Source: Aminipila luticellarii (lineage in GTDB: Bacteria; Bacillota; Clostridia; Peptostreptococcales; Anaerovoracaceae). Taken from it: a stretch of DNA of 64,000 nt. The stretch covers positions 1,736,001 to 1,800,000 of the forward strand of contig NZ_CP035281.1 in assembly GCF_004103735.1 (NCBI RefSeq), given 5' to 3'. The first letter of the stretch is position 1. Each line of letters starts with the position of its first letter. A program made the position numbers and the translations under genes. Under the pieces are notes generated by a model. The model was not told the DNA's origin. It was given only the letters and a program-made list of their open reading frames with translations, and did no database searches. Shown here in pieces: positions 33,975-42,622 of this stretch.

Positions 33975-35525
33975 TTATTCACCAAATTCTTTTGTATTCC
34001 GATCCGGTACGCGATAGCTCAATGCTTCTGCTACGTGAACCGGCTGGATGTTCTCACTGTTTTCCAAATCTGCAATGGTGCGGGATATTTTAATGACCCT
34101 GCTGTAGGCTCTGGCACTTAAAGATAATGTTTTAAAAGCAGATTTCATCAGTTCTTCACTCTTCTCATCCAGTTTACAATACTGTTTCATTAAAGAAGAG
34201 GTAAGCTGCGCATTGAATAAAATCGAATGTTTTCTGTACCTCTCCAGCTGCCTTTCCCGAGCCTTCTCTACTTCTCTTCGCATGTCGGAAGAACTGATAA
34301 AGGAGGCTTTTTCCTTTTGAGATAAATCCGTATAGTTTACAGGAAGTACCGGAACGTGTAAATCGATTCGATCCAATAACGGCCCTGAAATTTTACTTTT
34401 ATAGCGATGAATCTGAGACTGTGAACAGGTGCAAGGATGCATCCGGCTTCCCAAATATCCGCAGGGGCAGGGATTACTGGCTGCTACCAGCATGACCTGA
34501 CACGGAAAACTGAAATTTCCTCCTGATCTGGCTATCGTCACCCAACTATCCTCTAAGGGCTGTCGGAGCATTTCTAAAACATTTTTATTGAACTCAGGAA
34601 ATTCATCCAAAAATAGAACGCCCAGATGAGCCAAAGACAATTCTCCCGGCATAGGCTTGTTCCCGCCTCCTATCAGGGCTGCTCCTGTCACAGTATGGTG
34701 AGGGGCACGAAAAGGCCGGTCCGTTATCATGGGCAAAGCTTTTGACAGCCTGCCTCCGATACTGTATATTTTTGTCACCTCCAGACACTCCTCGTAGGTC
34801 ATTTCCGGCATGACTGTGGGAATCCGCTTCGCGATCATGGACTTTCCGGATCCCGGCGGTCCCATTAAAAGCATGCCGTGACCACCGGCACAGCAGATCA
34901 TAACAGCCCGTTTTACTTGTTCTTGTCCTGCCACATCCGAGTAATCCAGGACATGGTTTCTTTCTTTTTTATTGTATCCCATTTCATTCCTTTTCCTGTA
35001 CAGGAAAATCTCTTTTGTCCTGTCAAAATGTTCCACCAACATATTCAGATTTTCTGCGGGATATAGCTCCACTCCTTTTACCGGAGAGGCTTCCGCCGCA
35101 TTATCTGCCGGCAGGATAATTTTATGGATTCCGCATTTTTTCAGACCAATAACTAATGGCAGGGCACCGTCTACTCTATGTATACAGCCTGTTAAAGACA
35201 GCTCCCCTATAAACGCATAGTCTTTTACGGCATATTCCTTGATGACGCCTATGGAAACCAAAAGTCCTACAGCAATAGGCAGATCAAAATGGCTTCCTTC
35301 TTTTTTAGTATTGGCCGGGGATAAATTCACTGTAATTCTTTTAGCCGGGAACATATAACCCGAATTTATAATGGCACTTCGAATCCGCTCTTTTGCTTCT
35401 CGCACGGTTATATCCGGCAACCCTACCATGGCAAGAAACGGAAGACCCGGAGCCAGATCCGTCTCCACTGAAACCAACTGAGATTCTAATCCGTGGAGCG
35501 TACCCGTATATACTGTTGACAGCAT
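33975..35525 (-). CDS. YifB/ComM-family AAA+ ATPase
   Basis: A 516-residue protein with an N-terminal ChlI-like Lon-fold domain, a central AAA+ part and C-terminal Mg-chelatase-type domain. Walker A is GPPGSGKSMIAKRI and Walker B LFLDEFPEF. The N-terminal part reads TGTLHGLESQLVSVETDLAPGL. ComM, the model member, is a hexameric helicase that helps branch migration in natural transformation, which fits the dprA neighbour. Ribosome site GGGGGG before ATG. Length typical. Confidence 0.93.
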   Translation of the reverse strand: MLSTVYTGTLHGLESQLVSVETDLAPGLPFLAMVGLPDITVREAKERIRSAIINSGYMFPAKRITVNLSPANTKKEGSHFDLPIAVGLLVSIGVIKEYAVKDYAFIGELSLTGCIHRVDGALPLVIGLKKCGIHKIILPADNAAEASPVKGVELYPAENLNMLVEHFDRTKEIFLYRKRNEMGYNKKERNHVLDYSDVAGQEQVKRAVMICCAGGHGMLLMGPPGSGKSMIAKRIPTVMPEMTYEECLEVTKIYSIGGRLSKALPMITDRPFRAPHHTVTGAALIGGGNKPMPGELSLAHLGVLFLDEFPEFNKNVLEMLRQPLEDSWVTIARSGGNFSFPCQVMLVAASNPCPCGYLGSRMHPCTCSQSQIHRYKSKISGPLLDRIDLHVPVLPVNYTDLSQKEKASFISSSDMRREVEKARERQLERYRKHSILFNAQLTSSLMKQYCKLDEKSEELMKSAFKTLSLSARAYSRVIKISRTIADLENSENIQPVHVAEALSYRVPDRNTKEFGE

Positions 35526-35537
35526 GGCAATCCCCCC

Positions 35538-35879
35538 TTAAAATGCATTTTCCGTATGACGGATATAGGCTTTTTCACCCTGATACAAAATTTCCACCAC
35601 GTCAATCCTTCTGTTGATATTTCCTATCTTGTTTTTCATCACATAAAAGGCGGCAACTTTTCGGATATGAAGCTTTTTTGTTTTAGTAACCGCTTCACAG
35701 GGCAGCCCATAATTCAGGCTCCTTCTGGTTTTGACCTCTACAAAAACCAAAGTTCGGTCAATGCATGCGATAATATCGATTTCCCCCATTTTACATCTAA
35801 AATTGCGTTCCAGCACCTGATAGCCTTTGTTTTGCAAATAGTTAGCGGCAACTTCCTCTCCTTGTAATCCCAAACTCAT
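35538..35879 (-). CDS. YraN-family putative endonuclease-like protein
   Basis: A 113-residue protein of the UPF0102/YraN family. The restriction-endonuclease-fold motif is clear: GEIDIIA with FVEVKTRRS (D-E-x-K core), and the conserved start LGLQGEEVAANYL. The family is usually found next to yifB or dprA. A nuclease function is proposed by fold but not demonstrated. AGGAGG precedes the ATG. Confidence 0.9.
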   Translation of the reverse strand: MSLGLQGEEVAANYLQNKGYQVLERNFRCKMGEIDIIACIDRTLVFVEVKTRRSLNYGLPCEAVTKTKKLHIRKVAAFYVMKNKIGNINRRIDVVEILYQGEKAYIRHTENAF

Positions 35880-36002
35880 TTCTTATTCCTCCTGTTTTCA
35901 CGTTATTTTTACTATATTTTATATTTATTGTAATAATTTGTCAATTAAATTTAAAAAGTGAAGGAACGAAATCAAAAAATCCGACGCCATAAACGACAAA
36001 AA

Positions 36003-36031
36003 AAATCCGACACGCTATGTATCGGATTCAA
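36003..36031 (-). terminator. Terminator after the HAD phosphatase gene
   Basis: AATCCGATA (minus strand) is paired with TGTCGGATT, loop of about seven bases, followed by about eight T. Ends the minus-strand transcript of the HAD and MBL genes. Confidence 0.85.
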
Positions 36032-36043
36032 CTGAAAATCAGG

Positions 36044-36868
36044 CTATTTCAGTGCAAGCTTTTTTATGGCAGCTGCCACACCATCTTCATCATTTGTAGA
36101 GGTTATGTATTTTGCCATTCTTTTAATGGATTCCTTGGCATTTCCCATAGCCACCGGCATTCCCGCGACTCTCATCATCTCTTCGTCGTTGGGGCTGTCT
36201 CCGCAGGCCATAATATGTTCTGTATGAACACCCAATTTACCGCACAGTTCCCTTAGGGCGGAAGCCTTATTGGTGGTTGCCCCTCCAATCTCAATGTTAT
36301 GCTCTGAGGAACTGGTCACCGTAATATTAGGGAACCTGATCAATTTTTCTCCCATTCTTCTCCGATCCTGCTGATTGGAAAAATTAATATTGATGTTTTC
36401 GATATGTTCTTTATTGCTTATCATCAAATTCAACACATCGGTAAAGGGCTGTCTCGTTCTTTTTACATAATTCATATGGTGTTCCGACATGCCCACCGCC
36501 TCCAGATTTTCAAAGAAATATTTTTCTACATAAGCCTTTCCCTTTATAAAAACCTCTATCATGAAATCCTGTTTCTTTAACAGCAAATATAATTGTTCAA
36601 GAACTTGAGGATCAATACAGTCCTCATATATCAATTCCTCGCTTCTCAAATCCGTGATAGCAGCCCCATTAGAAGTAATGGCATATTCAATGCCCGGAAG
36701 GCTCACCACTTCCTCCGGCAGAGAGCAGCGGGCTCTCCCGGTAGCGATGACTACATGAATCCCGCTTTCAGCCGCTTTATTCAGGGTTTCTTCCGTTGTG
36801 GAGGTCAGCTTTCCCTGACTGTTCAGAGTAGTTCCGTCCAGATCCAGTGCAATCAGTTTAATCATCAT
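36044..36868 (-). CDS. Cof-type HAD-IIB phosphatase
   Basis: A 274-residue sugar- or nucleotide-phosphatase-like protein. HAD motif I is DLDGTTLNS (nucleophile Asp), motif II is in VIATGRARCS, and motif IV is ACGDSPNDEEMM. The central cap is of the Cof type. Substrates in this family vary (sugar phosphates, pyridoxal phosphate, FMN), and none can be named here. It overlaps nothing and follows the metallo-hydrolase gene with a three-base gap, so they are one transcript. Confidence 0.9.
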   Translation of the reverse strand: MMIKLIALDLDGTTLNSQGKLTSTTEETLNKAAESGIHVVIATGRARCSLPEEVVSLPGIEYAITSNGAAITDLRSEELIYEDCIDPQVLEQLYLLLKKQDFMIEVFIKGKAYVEKYFFENLEAVGMSEHHMNYVKRTRQPFTDVLNLMISNKEHIENININFSNQQDRRRMGEKLIRFPNITVTSSSEHNIEIGGATTNKASALRELCGKLGVHTEHIMACGDSPNDEEMMRVAGMPVAMGNAKESIKRMAKYITSTNDEDGVAAAIKKLALK

Positions 36869-36871
36869 ACA

Positions 36872-37462
36872 TCACCCTATTATATCTAAAAATTCCCGGT
36901 TATATTTTCTTACAAATTTCATATTGCACGAATCTCCATGTCCCGGATAAATCTGAATATCATTTTCCCATTTATTTACAACATTCTTTATAGATTCCTT
37001 CATTTTATGCTCCGAACCATCTTTCAAATCCGTTCTGCCCAGATCCACGTTAAATATCGTATCGCCGGTAAAGACCAGCCGGCTCTTTTCCGAATAAAAA
37101 CAAACGCCTCCCTCCGTATGCCCCGGAGTATGGAGGACCATAATTTCTTCCCCGTCCAGATCCAGCTTCATGCCATGCTCCAGAACCGTATCCACATGAG
37201 CCTTATACATATCCAAATCGCCCCAATGCATATATACAGGGCACCCTTCAAGCTCTCTCAAACGTTCTACAGCCCCGGTATGATCATAGTGATGATGGGT
37301 CAATAAGATTCCCTTTGTTTTTAAATGAAGTTCCTTAATCTGTTTTACAAATTGATCGGCATTATAGCCGGGGTCTATTACAAAGCAGCTTCCGCCTTCT
37401 CTTTGAAAGAGAATATATCCGTTGCTTTCCAAATTCCCGCCGACAATTCTTTTTATTTTCAT
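36872..37462 (-). CDS. MBL-fold metallo-hydrolase (glyoxalase II-like)
   Basis: A 196-residue metallo-beta-lactamase-fold hydrolase. The zinc motif is THHHYDHTG, further metal ligands are in HTPGHTEGGV and TGDTIF, and YPGHGD closes the site. Small proteins of this type are widespread in Firmicutes and act on thioesters or similar bonds; the exact substrate is unknown. The start at 37462 (MKIKRIVGG) is chosen because GAGGT lies seven bases upstream; an ATG 39 bases further upstream is less likely. Confidence 0.9.
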   Translation of the reverse strand: MKIKRIVGGNLESNGYILFQREGGSCFVIDPGYNADQFVKQIKELHLKTKGILLTHHHYDHTGAVERLRELEGCPVYMHWGDLDMYKAHVDTVLEHGMKLDLDGEEIMVLHTPGHTEGGVCFYSEKSRLVFTGDTIFNVDLGRTDLKDGSEHKMKESIKNVVNKWENDIQIYPGHGDSCNMKFVRKYNREFLDIIG

Positions 37463-37542
37463 ACTTATACCTCTTTCTATGCATACTAATACTGAAAACA
37501 CCTTTAATTTTAGACTATTTTAATGGTTCTTGCAAATAAATG

Positions 37543-37597
37543 TTGCCAAAATAAAAAGAAGTGATACAATAGTTCTTACTACTGTGCAAGCAGTAGT
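37543..37597 (+). promoter_or_regulatory. trkA promoter with 5'-end hairpin
   Basis: TTGCCA (37543-37548) and TACAAT (37565-37570) are 16 bases apart. The predicted transcript begins within a few bases of a hairpin ACTACTG-TGCAAG-CAGTAGT (37578-37597), which may shield the 5' end. No c-di-AMP riboswitch pattern is seen before trkA. Confidence 0.55.
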
Positions 37598-37660
37598 ACT
37601 TTATATGCCATAAGCAGCTTGATTATTCAAGTTAGAATAGATAAAAAAAGAGGAAACCAA

Positions 37661-39031
37661 ATGAAAATAGCTATAGCTGGTGCAGGGAAATTGGGTCTGA
37701 AAATTGCCGAATCCCTGCTGGTAGGGAATCATTCCATCACCATTATTGATAAGGATGAAGAAATAACACGTAAATTAAACAGCCATATGGATATATTGAC
37801 CGTTACTGCAAATGCAAAACAGATCAGCATTTTACAGGAGCTGAATATCGATACATATGATTATTTTCTTGCTGCCACAGACCGGGACGAGAAAAATATC
37901 GTAATCGCCAGTTTTGCAAAAAAACTGGGCTGTCCAAAGGTGATCGCAAGAGTCCGGGATCCGGAACATATGAACCAGCTGGATTTTATCAAGGAAACCA
38001 TGGGCATTGATTATATCGTGAATCCGGATCTTGCCATTACGCTGGAGATTTATAAGTATCTCGTAGAGAAATATACTCTCAGCAACGGTATTTTTTCAAG
38101 CGGAAAAGTTTCCCTGCTGGAATTTCCGGTAAAAAAAATGCCTCAAATTATCGGAACATCTATGAGCGACATGGGAAAGCTTTTTCCGGGCATGCTCATG
38201 GTCGCCATATCCAGAAGCGGAAAAGTCATTATTCCCCATGGGAACACGGCCATTCAAAAAGGGGACGGACTGTATATTATCGGAGAAAGGCAGCCTATCC
38301 AGAAGCTGGCGTCCAAGGTACATGAAAAAGGCAAATATACCAATCTGCAAAAAGTCATGATTATCGGAGGCGGTAAAACTGGGCTTTATCTGGCTCAAAA
38401 GCTTTCGGATTTTGGTATCAGTGTAAAAATTATTGAGCGGAATAAATCCCGCTGCCATTACCTGTCGACCCATCTGGACGATGTCATGATCCTTCACGGG
38501 GATGCGACCGATATCAATCTTCTGGAAGAGGAAAATCTGAATGATATGGATGCTGTGGTTACAGCTACCGGTTTTGACGAAGAAAACCTTCTGCTTGCAC
38601 TGACAGCCAAGCAGCACAATATCGAAGATGTCATCGCAAAGGTCAGCCGGGAAAGCTACATCGGACTCATTGAAAAGATGGGTATTGATATGGCGCTAAA
38701 TCCGTTAAATATTACGTCGGCAAGTATTTTGAGATTCATTCAGGGATCCAAACGGGTGCTTTCCTCTCAGCTCATTCAAGGGCAGGCAGAAATCATGGAA
38801 ATTATTGCCAGCAAACAGATGGCTCTTATCGGCATTCCGATAAAAAATTTAAAGCTTCCGGAGGGCGTTATTATTGCTGCCATTCACCGGGGAATTCAGG
38901 TGGTTATTCCTACGGGGGAGACGAGGATTCAGGAAGATGATAAAGTCATCATTCTTTGCCTTTTATCGGAGCTCCCGGATTTGGAAAAGTTTTTAAGCAG
39001 CACCAGAATAGGATTTTTAAGCAGGAGATAA
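37661..39031 (+). CDS. trkA: Trk potassium-uptake regulator TrkA
   Basis: A 456-residue protein with two RCK modules. Each has a Rossmann nucleotide-binding part (first: MKIAIAGAGKLGLKIAESLL; second: VMIIGGGKTGLYLAQKL) and a TrkA-C domain. It binds NAD(H) or ATP and opens TrkH channels. The start at 37661 is used since AGAGG lies seven bases before it; an ATG 42 bases earlier lacks a site. It is followed by two trkH genes at short gaps, forming one operon. Confidence 0.93.
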   Translation: MKIAIAGAGKLGLKIAESLLVGNHSITIIDKDEEITRKLNSHMDILTVTANAKQISILQELNIDTYDYFLAATDRDEKNIVIASFAKKLGCPKVIARVRDPEHMNQLDFIKETMGIDYIVNPDLAITLEIYKYLVEKYTLSNGIFSSGKVSLLEFPVKKMPQIIGTSMSDMGKLFPGMLMVAISRSGKVIIPHGNTAIQKGDGLYIIGERQPIQKLASKVHEKGKYTNLQKVMIIGGGKTGLYLAQKLSDFGISVKIIERNKSRCHYLSTHLDDVMILHGDATDINLLEEENLNDMDAVVTATGFDEENLLLALTAKQHNIEDVIAKVSRESYIGLIEKMGIDMALNPLNITSASILRFIQGSKRVLSSQLIQGQAEIMEIIASKQMALIGIPIKNLKLPEGVIIAAIHRGIQVVIPTGETRIQEDDKVIILCLLSELPDLEKFLSSTRIGFLSRR

Positions 39032-39037
39032 TTTCTT

Positions 39038-40507
39038 ATGAATTTAAATATGAAAGCATTTATCAGAGCCTTAGGAGTTCTTATGATGATTATGGGGGCA
39101 ACCATGGTATTGCCCCTTATTGTTTCTGTGATGTATCATGAATCCCACACGGCTTTATCCTTTATAGGCACCATTATCCCCACATCTGCCATTGGATTGA
39201 TCCTGTACCGTAAAGTGATTCCTGCCCAAAACGCTATGACCGTTCGCGACGGCTATCTTACGGTATCCGTCTGCTGGATACTGGCATCGCTTATAAGCGC
39301 GATACCCTTTGTGTTATCCGGAGCTATTCCAAATATTTTTGATGCATTTTTTGAATGCTCTTCCAGCTTGACCACTACCGGAGCCTCTGCGTTATCCGAT
39401 GTAGAAAGCCTGCCCCAGGGCATCCTTTTCTGGCGTGCTTTTACCAACTGGCTTGGGGGGATGGGCATTTTGGTCTTTGCGGCTGCCGTTCTTCCTTCTC
39501 TGGGAATCAACGCCAACATTCTCGCTGCTACAGAAGCCCCGGGTCCTACTATGGACAAAATCAAGCCAAAGATTTCGGACTCCGCCAAAAACCTGTACAT
39601 TATTTATACCATATTTACGGTGGCAGAAATCATACTCCTGATGCTGGCGGGTATGAATATTTTCGACGCGGCCACCCACACTTTTGGTTCTGTGGGTACC
39701 GGCGGTTTCTCAAACTATAACAACAGCATCGCACATTTTAACAGCGCTCCCATAGAAATGATCATAACGGCTTTTATGATCTTATCCGGTGTAAATTTTA
39801 ATCTGTATTTTTACAGCTTTAAACGGCAGGGCGGTATCCGCAATCTTCTTGCAGATGAAGAATTCAAGGTGTATATCATCATTATCGCTGTAGTTTCGGC
39901 TCTGATCAGTGTCAATCTGTGGCTCTCCCACACTTACCAAAGCTGGGGACAAGCCTTTCGGTTTTCCATCTTTCAAACGGCATCCATATTGACGACGACA
40001 GGCTCTGTATCAGCTGATTATGATTTTTGGCCCACTTTCAGCAAAATGCTGATTTTTACCCTTATGTTCATCGGAGGCTGTTCCTCTTCAACGGCAGGCG
40101 GAGTCAAGGTGGTCCGGTTTTTGGTGATCTTCAAGCTGATCATCAGAAGCATTCAAGTGAGATTGCATCCCAACGCCATTATTTCCATAAAGATCAACGA
40201 TAAAAAACTGAGCATTGACACGGTGTCTGAAATCGCCAATTTTATGTTTCTTCATATATTAGTGGTGGCGGTCTCCACACTCATAGTAAGCTTGGACGGA
40301 TACGATATCATAACGAATTTCAGCGCCGTTCTGACCTGTATCGGCAATATAGGCCCCGGATTTAATCTGGTGGGGCCTTCCATGAATTTCAGCATTTTTT
40401 CAAATGCCGTAAAATTCTTATTGTCCTTTGTGATGCTTGCCGGGCGTCTTGAGCTTTATGCTTTTATTGTACTTTTTATGCCTAGATTCTGGCAGCAGAA
40501 CAAATAG
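39038..40507 (+). CDS. trkH: Trk potassium channel subunit TrkH, copy 1
   Basis: A 489-residue membrane protein with repeated helix-pore-helix units. All four selectivity-filter glycines seem present: SSLTTTGASALSD, SVGTGGFSNYN, LTTTGSVSADYDF and CIGNIGPGF. It takes up potassium under control of TrkA, whose gene ends six bases upstream. Length is as expected for TrkH/KtrB-type subunits. Confidence 0.93.
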   Translation: MNLNMKAFIRALGVLMMIMGATMVLPLIVSVMYHESHTALSFIGTIIPTSAIGLILYRKVIPAQNAMTVRDGYLTVSVCWILASLISAIPFVLSGAIPNIFDAFFECSSSLTTTGASALSDVESLPQGILFWRAFTNWLGGMGILVFAAAVLPSLGINANILAATEAPGPTMDKIKPKISDSAKNLYIIYTIFTVAEIILLMLAGMNIFDAATHTFGSVGTGGFSNYNNSIAHFNSAPIEMIITAFMILSGVNFNLYFYSFKRQGGIRNLLADEEFKVYIIIIAVVSALISVNLWLSHTYQSWGQAFRFSIFQTASILTTTGSVSADYDFWPTFSKMLIFTLMFIGGCSSSTAGGVKVVRFLVIFKLIIRSIQVRLHPNAIISIKINDKKLSIDTVSEIANFMFLHILVVAVSTLIVSLDGYDIITNFSAVLTCIGNIGPGFNLVGPSMNFSIFSNAVKFLLSFVMLAGRLELYAFIVLFMPRFWQQNK

Positions 40508-40519
40508 AGAGGTTTTATT

Positions 40520-41986
40520 ATGTCGTTTAACTATCGCATGATTTTAAAATTTATCAGCATTATACCGATCATTATGGGGCTTTCTATGCTCGTACCTGCC
40601 GTTACCGCTTTATATTACGGGGAGTGGGAGGAATTTAAGGTATTCATGGCATTGGCTGTCACAATGGTTTTTATTGCTTATGCAGTCTTTTATTTTTTGC
40701 GTTCGGCAAGGGGAATTATACGAATGCGGGACGGATATCTGATCGTTTTCACAGGCGGACTCACTGCCTGCCTGTTGGGTGCGCTCCCGTATCTGGCCTG
40801 CGATCACACGATCTCCGTTATTGATTGCCTCTTTGAATCCATATCCTCTTTGACTACCACCGGCGCGACTCTTTTTGACTTGGGCGTCCTGCCCAAAAGT
40901 CTTCTTCTATGGAAAATGGTCTGCAACTGGCTGGGCGGCATAGGCTTTCTGATTCTGTGCGTCTCTGTCCTGCCGGCTTTTGGTATGGAGGGGAAAACCT
41001 TGGCTCAATCCGAGGTTCCCGGTCAGATTTTAGGCAAAATAACCAATCGGACCTCTGATTCAGCAAAATACCTCTATATTATATATATTGCGTTTACAGC
41101 AGCAGAATTTCTTCTTCTTTGGATGGGACCGATGAATATTTTTGACGCACTGGTCAACACGCTGAGCAGCGTAAGCACCAGCAGCTTAGGCGATATAAAC
41201 CAGACCTTCTCCCATTACGGCAGCTTTTATAATGATGTAGTCATCGGAACCTTTACCTTACTGGCATCTTTAAATTTTACCCTGTATTTTCTTATAATCC
41301 ACGGAAGCTGGAAAGCTGTTCTGACAAACATCGAACTGAGGACCTTTCTGTTTCTCATCGTTTTAGGCGCTGTTCTTGTCACGCTGAACCTGTACTGGAC
41401 CAAGACCTACGACTTTACAGAATCCATCAGATACGGCGTATTTCAGGTGATTTCCATGGCCACCACCGCCGGCTTTTCCATTACGGGCTATGCTGATTGG
41501 CCGTCTTTCAGTTTGGTCATACTGACTATTCTGATGCTAATCGGCGGCTGTTCCTTTTCCACAGCCAGCGGAATAAAGGTCATCCGTTTTCTTGTCATGT
41601 GTAAATTGATTGCCAGAGGATTTACCAGAAGGATTCATCCCCGCTCCGTGGTTGCCGTAAAAGTCGGCAGTAATGCGGTGTCAGCCCTCAGAGTATCCTA
41701 TACTACCGTGTTTATTATGGTCTATTTTATTTTAATCGTTTTTGCAAGTATTCTTTTGTCCCTGCAAAACCTGGATCTGCTGACTACGCTCTCCACCGCC
41801 ATAGCTATGATTTCCAATGTAGGAATTGGCTTTGGCGATGTGGCTACGGGAAATTTCAGCATCTACTGTGAACCCTTGCGTCTGGTTTTATGTCTGCTCA
41901 TGATTATCGGCAGATTGGAACTGTTCACGGTAATTACCTTATTCATGCCATCCTTTTGGCGGCCCGACAAGTATAGAAACTATTAA
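40520..41986 (+). CDS. trkH: Trk potassium channel subunit TrkH, copy 2 (variant filter)
   Basis: A 488-residue TrkH-type protein, clearly related to the upstream one. Pore loops 1, 3 and 4 keep the glycine (LTTTGATLFDLG, ATTAGFSITGYA and ISNVGIGFGD), but the second reads SSVSTSSLGDIN, where the expected TGG/TGGF glycine is Ser. This may change ion selection, or the partner may supply the missing feature in a heteromer. It starts 12 bases after copy 1 and is followed by a terminator. Confidence 0.92.
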   Translation: MSFNYRMILKFISIIPIIMGLSMLVPAVTALYYGEWEEFKVFMALAVTMVFIAYAVFYFLRSARGIIRMRDGYLIVFTGGLTACLLGALPYLACDHTISVIDCLFESISSLTTTGATLFDLGVLPKSLLLWKMVCNWLGGIGFLILCVSVLPAFGMEGKTLAQSEVPGQILGKITNRTSDSAKYLYIIYIAFTAAEFLLLWMGPMNIFDALVNTLSSVSTSSLGDINQTFSHYGSFYNDVVIGTFTLLASLNFTLYFLIIHGSWKAVLTNIELRTFLFLIVLGAVLVTLNLYWTKTYDFTESIRYGVFQVISMATTAGFSITGYADWPSFSLVILTILMLIGGCSFSTASGIKVIRFLVMCKLIARGFTRRIHPRSVVAVKVGSNAVSALRVSYTTVFIMVYFILIVFASILLSLQNLDLLTTLSTAIAMISNVGIGFGDVATGNFSIYCEPLRLVLCLLMIIGRLELFTVITLFMPSFWRPDKYRNY

Positions 41987-42020
41987 TGGAAATGTGCTTT
42001 CCCATGGCATAAAAAAACAG

Positions 42021-42055
42021 AAAAAAAGCAAACTACTAAAGTAGTTTGCTTTTTG
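42021..42055 (+). terminator. Terminator after the trk operon
   Basis: Perfect 10-bp stem AGCAAACTAC with GTAGTTTGCT, loop TAAA, followed by TTTT on the plus strand. Also A-rich on the left, so weakly bidirectional. Confidence 0.85.
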
Positions 42056-42099
42056 CATACTTTCCAGTCCATTTACTGTTTACGAAAGGAGTTTTTTTT

Positions 42100-42522
42100 A
42101 TGTTGGTAAAAGACATTATGACCTCATGTGTCAGCTGTGTTCGGGCAGACAGTCCCATTTCACAAGTCGCAAAACAAATGAAACAGGAAAACATCGGCTC
42201 TATTCCCGTCTGCAATGATTCCGGCCGTGTCCTGGGAATTATTACAGACAGAGACATCGTCCTTCGGGCTGTTGCTGAAGGAAATCAGAATCTGAAAGCT
42301 CAGGATGTTATGTCGCAAAATATTACCTGTGCCACACCGAGCATGAATGCTCACGACGCTGCTCTGCTGCTCTCTAATCACCAGATCAGGCGATTACCTG
42401 TAGTATCTAACGACAGACTGGTAGGCATTGTCGCTTTAGGTGATATCGCACAAAAAAATATTTTAGTGGATGAAGCAGGAGATGCTCTCTCCGCTATATC
42501 AAAACCAAACGGCCTGAGTTGA
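42100..42522 (+). CDS. CBS-domain pair protein
   Basis: A 140-residue protein made of two CBS domains (about residues 5-60 and 70-130). The first has VKDIMTSCVSCVRADSPISQV and GIITDRDIVLRAV; the second AQDVMSQNITCATPSMN and GIVALGDIAQ. CBS pairs bind adenosyl ligands such as AMP, ATP or c-di-AMP and regulate partners; the partner here is unknown, but the trk context invites thought of ion-channel control. The start at 42100 is chosen for AGGAG eight bases upstream. Confidence 0.9.
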   Translation: MLVKDIMTSCVSCVRADSPISQVAKQMKQENIGSIPVCNDSGRVLGIITDRDIVLRAVAEGNQNLKAQDVMSQNITCATPSMNAHDAALLLSNHQIRRLPVVSNDRLVGIVALGDIAQKNILVDEAGDALSAISKPNGLS

Positions 42523-42536
42523 TCTCCCCGTTTTGA

Positions 42537-42573
42537 AGATTTGCAAGCCATCATAAATGTGGCTTGCAAATCT
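42537..42573. other. Perfect 14-bp hairpin between convergent genes
   Basis: AGATTTGCAAGCCA pairs fully with TGGCTTGCAAATCT across a nine-base loop. Neither strand has a T run after it, so it is not a standard terminator, though it could act as one or protect 3' ends from exonuclease (RNase R is encoded next door). Confidence 0.6.
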
Positions 42574-42622
42574 CATACATAAATTCAACAGCTTTATCTA
42601 CCAGAAACTTTCAGTTTCCTCC

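Noticed and set aside
37578-37660. c-di-AMP (ydaO) riboswitch before trkA
   Set aside because: The leader is only about 85 bases with one short hairpin; the expected size and pairing are absent.
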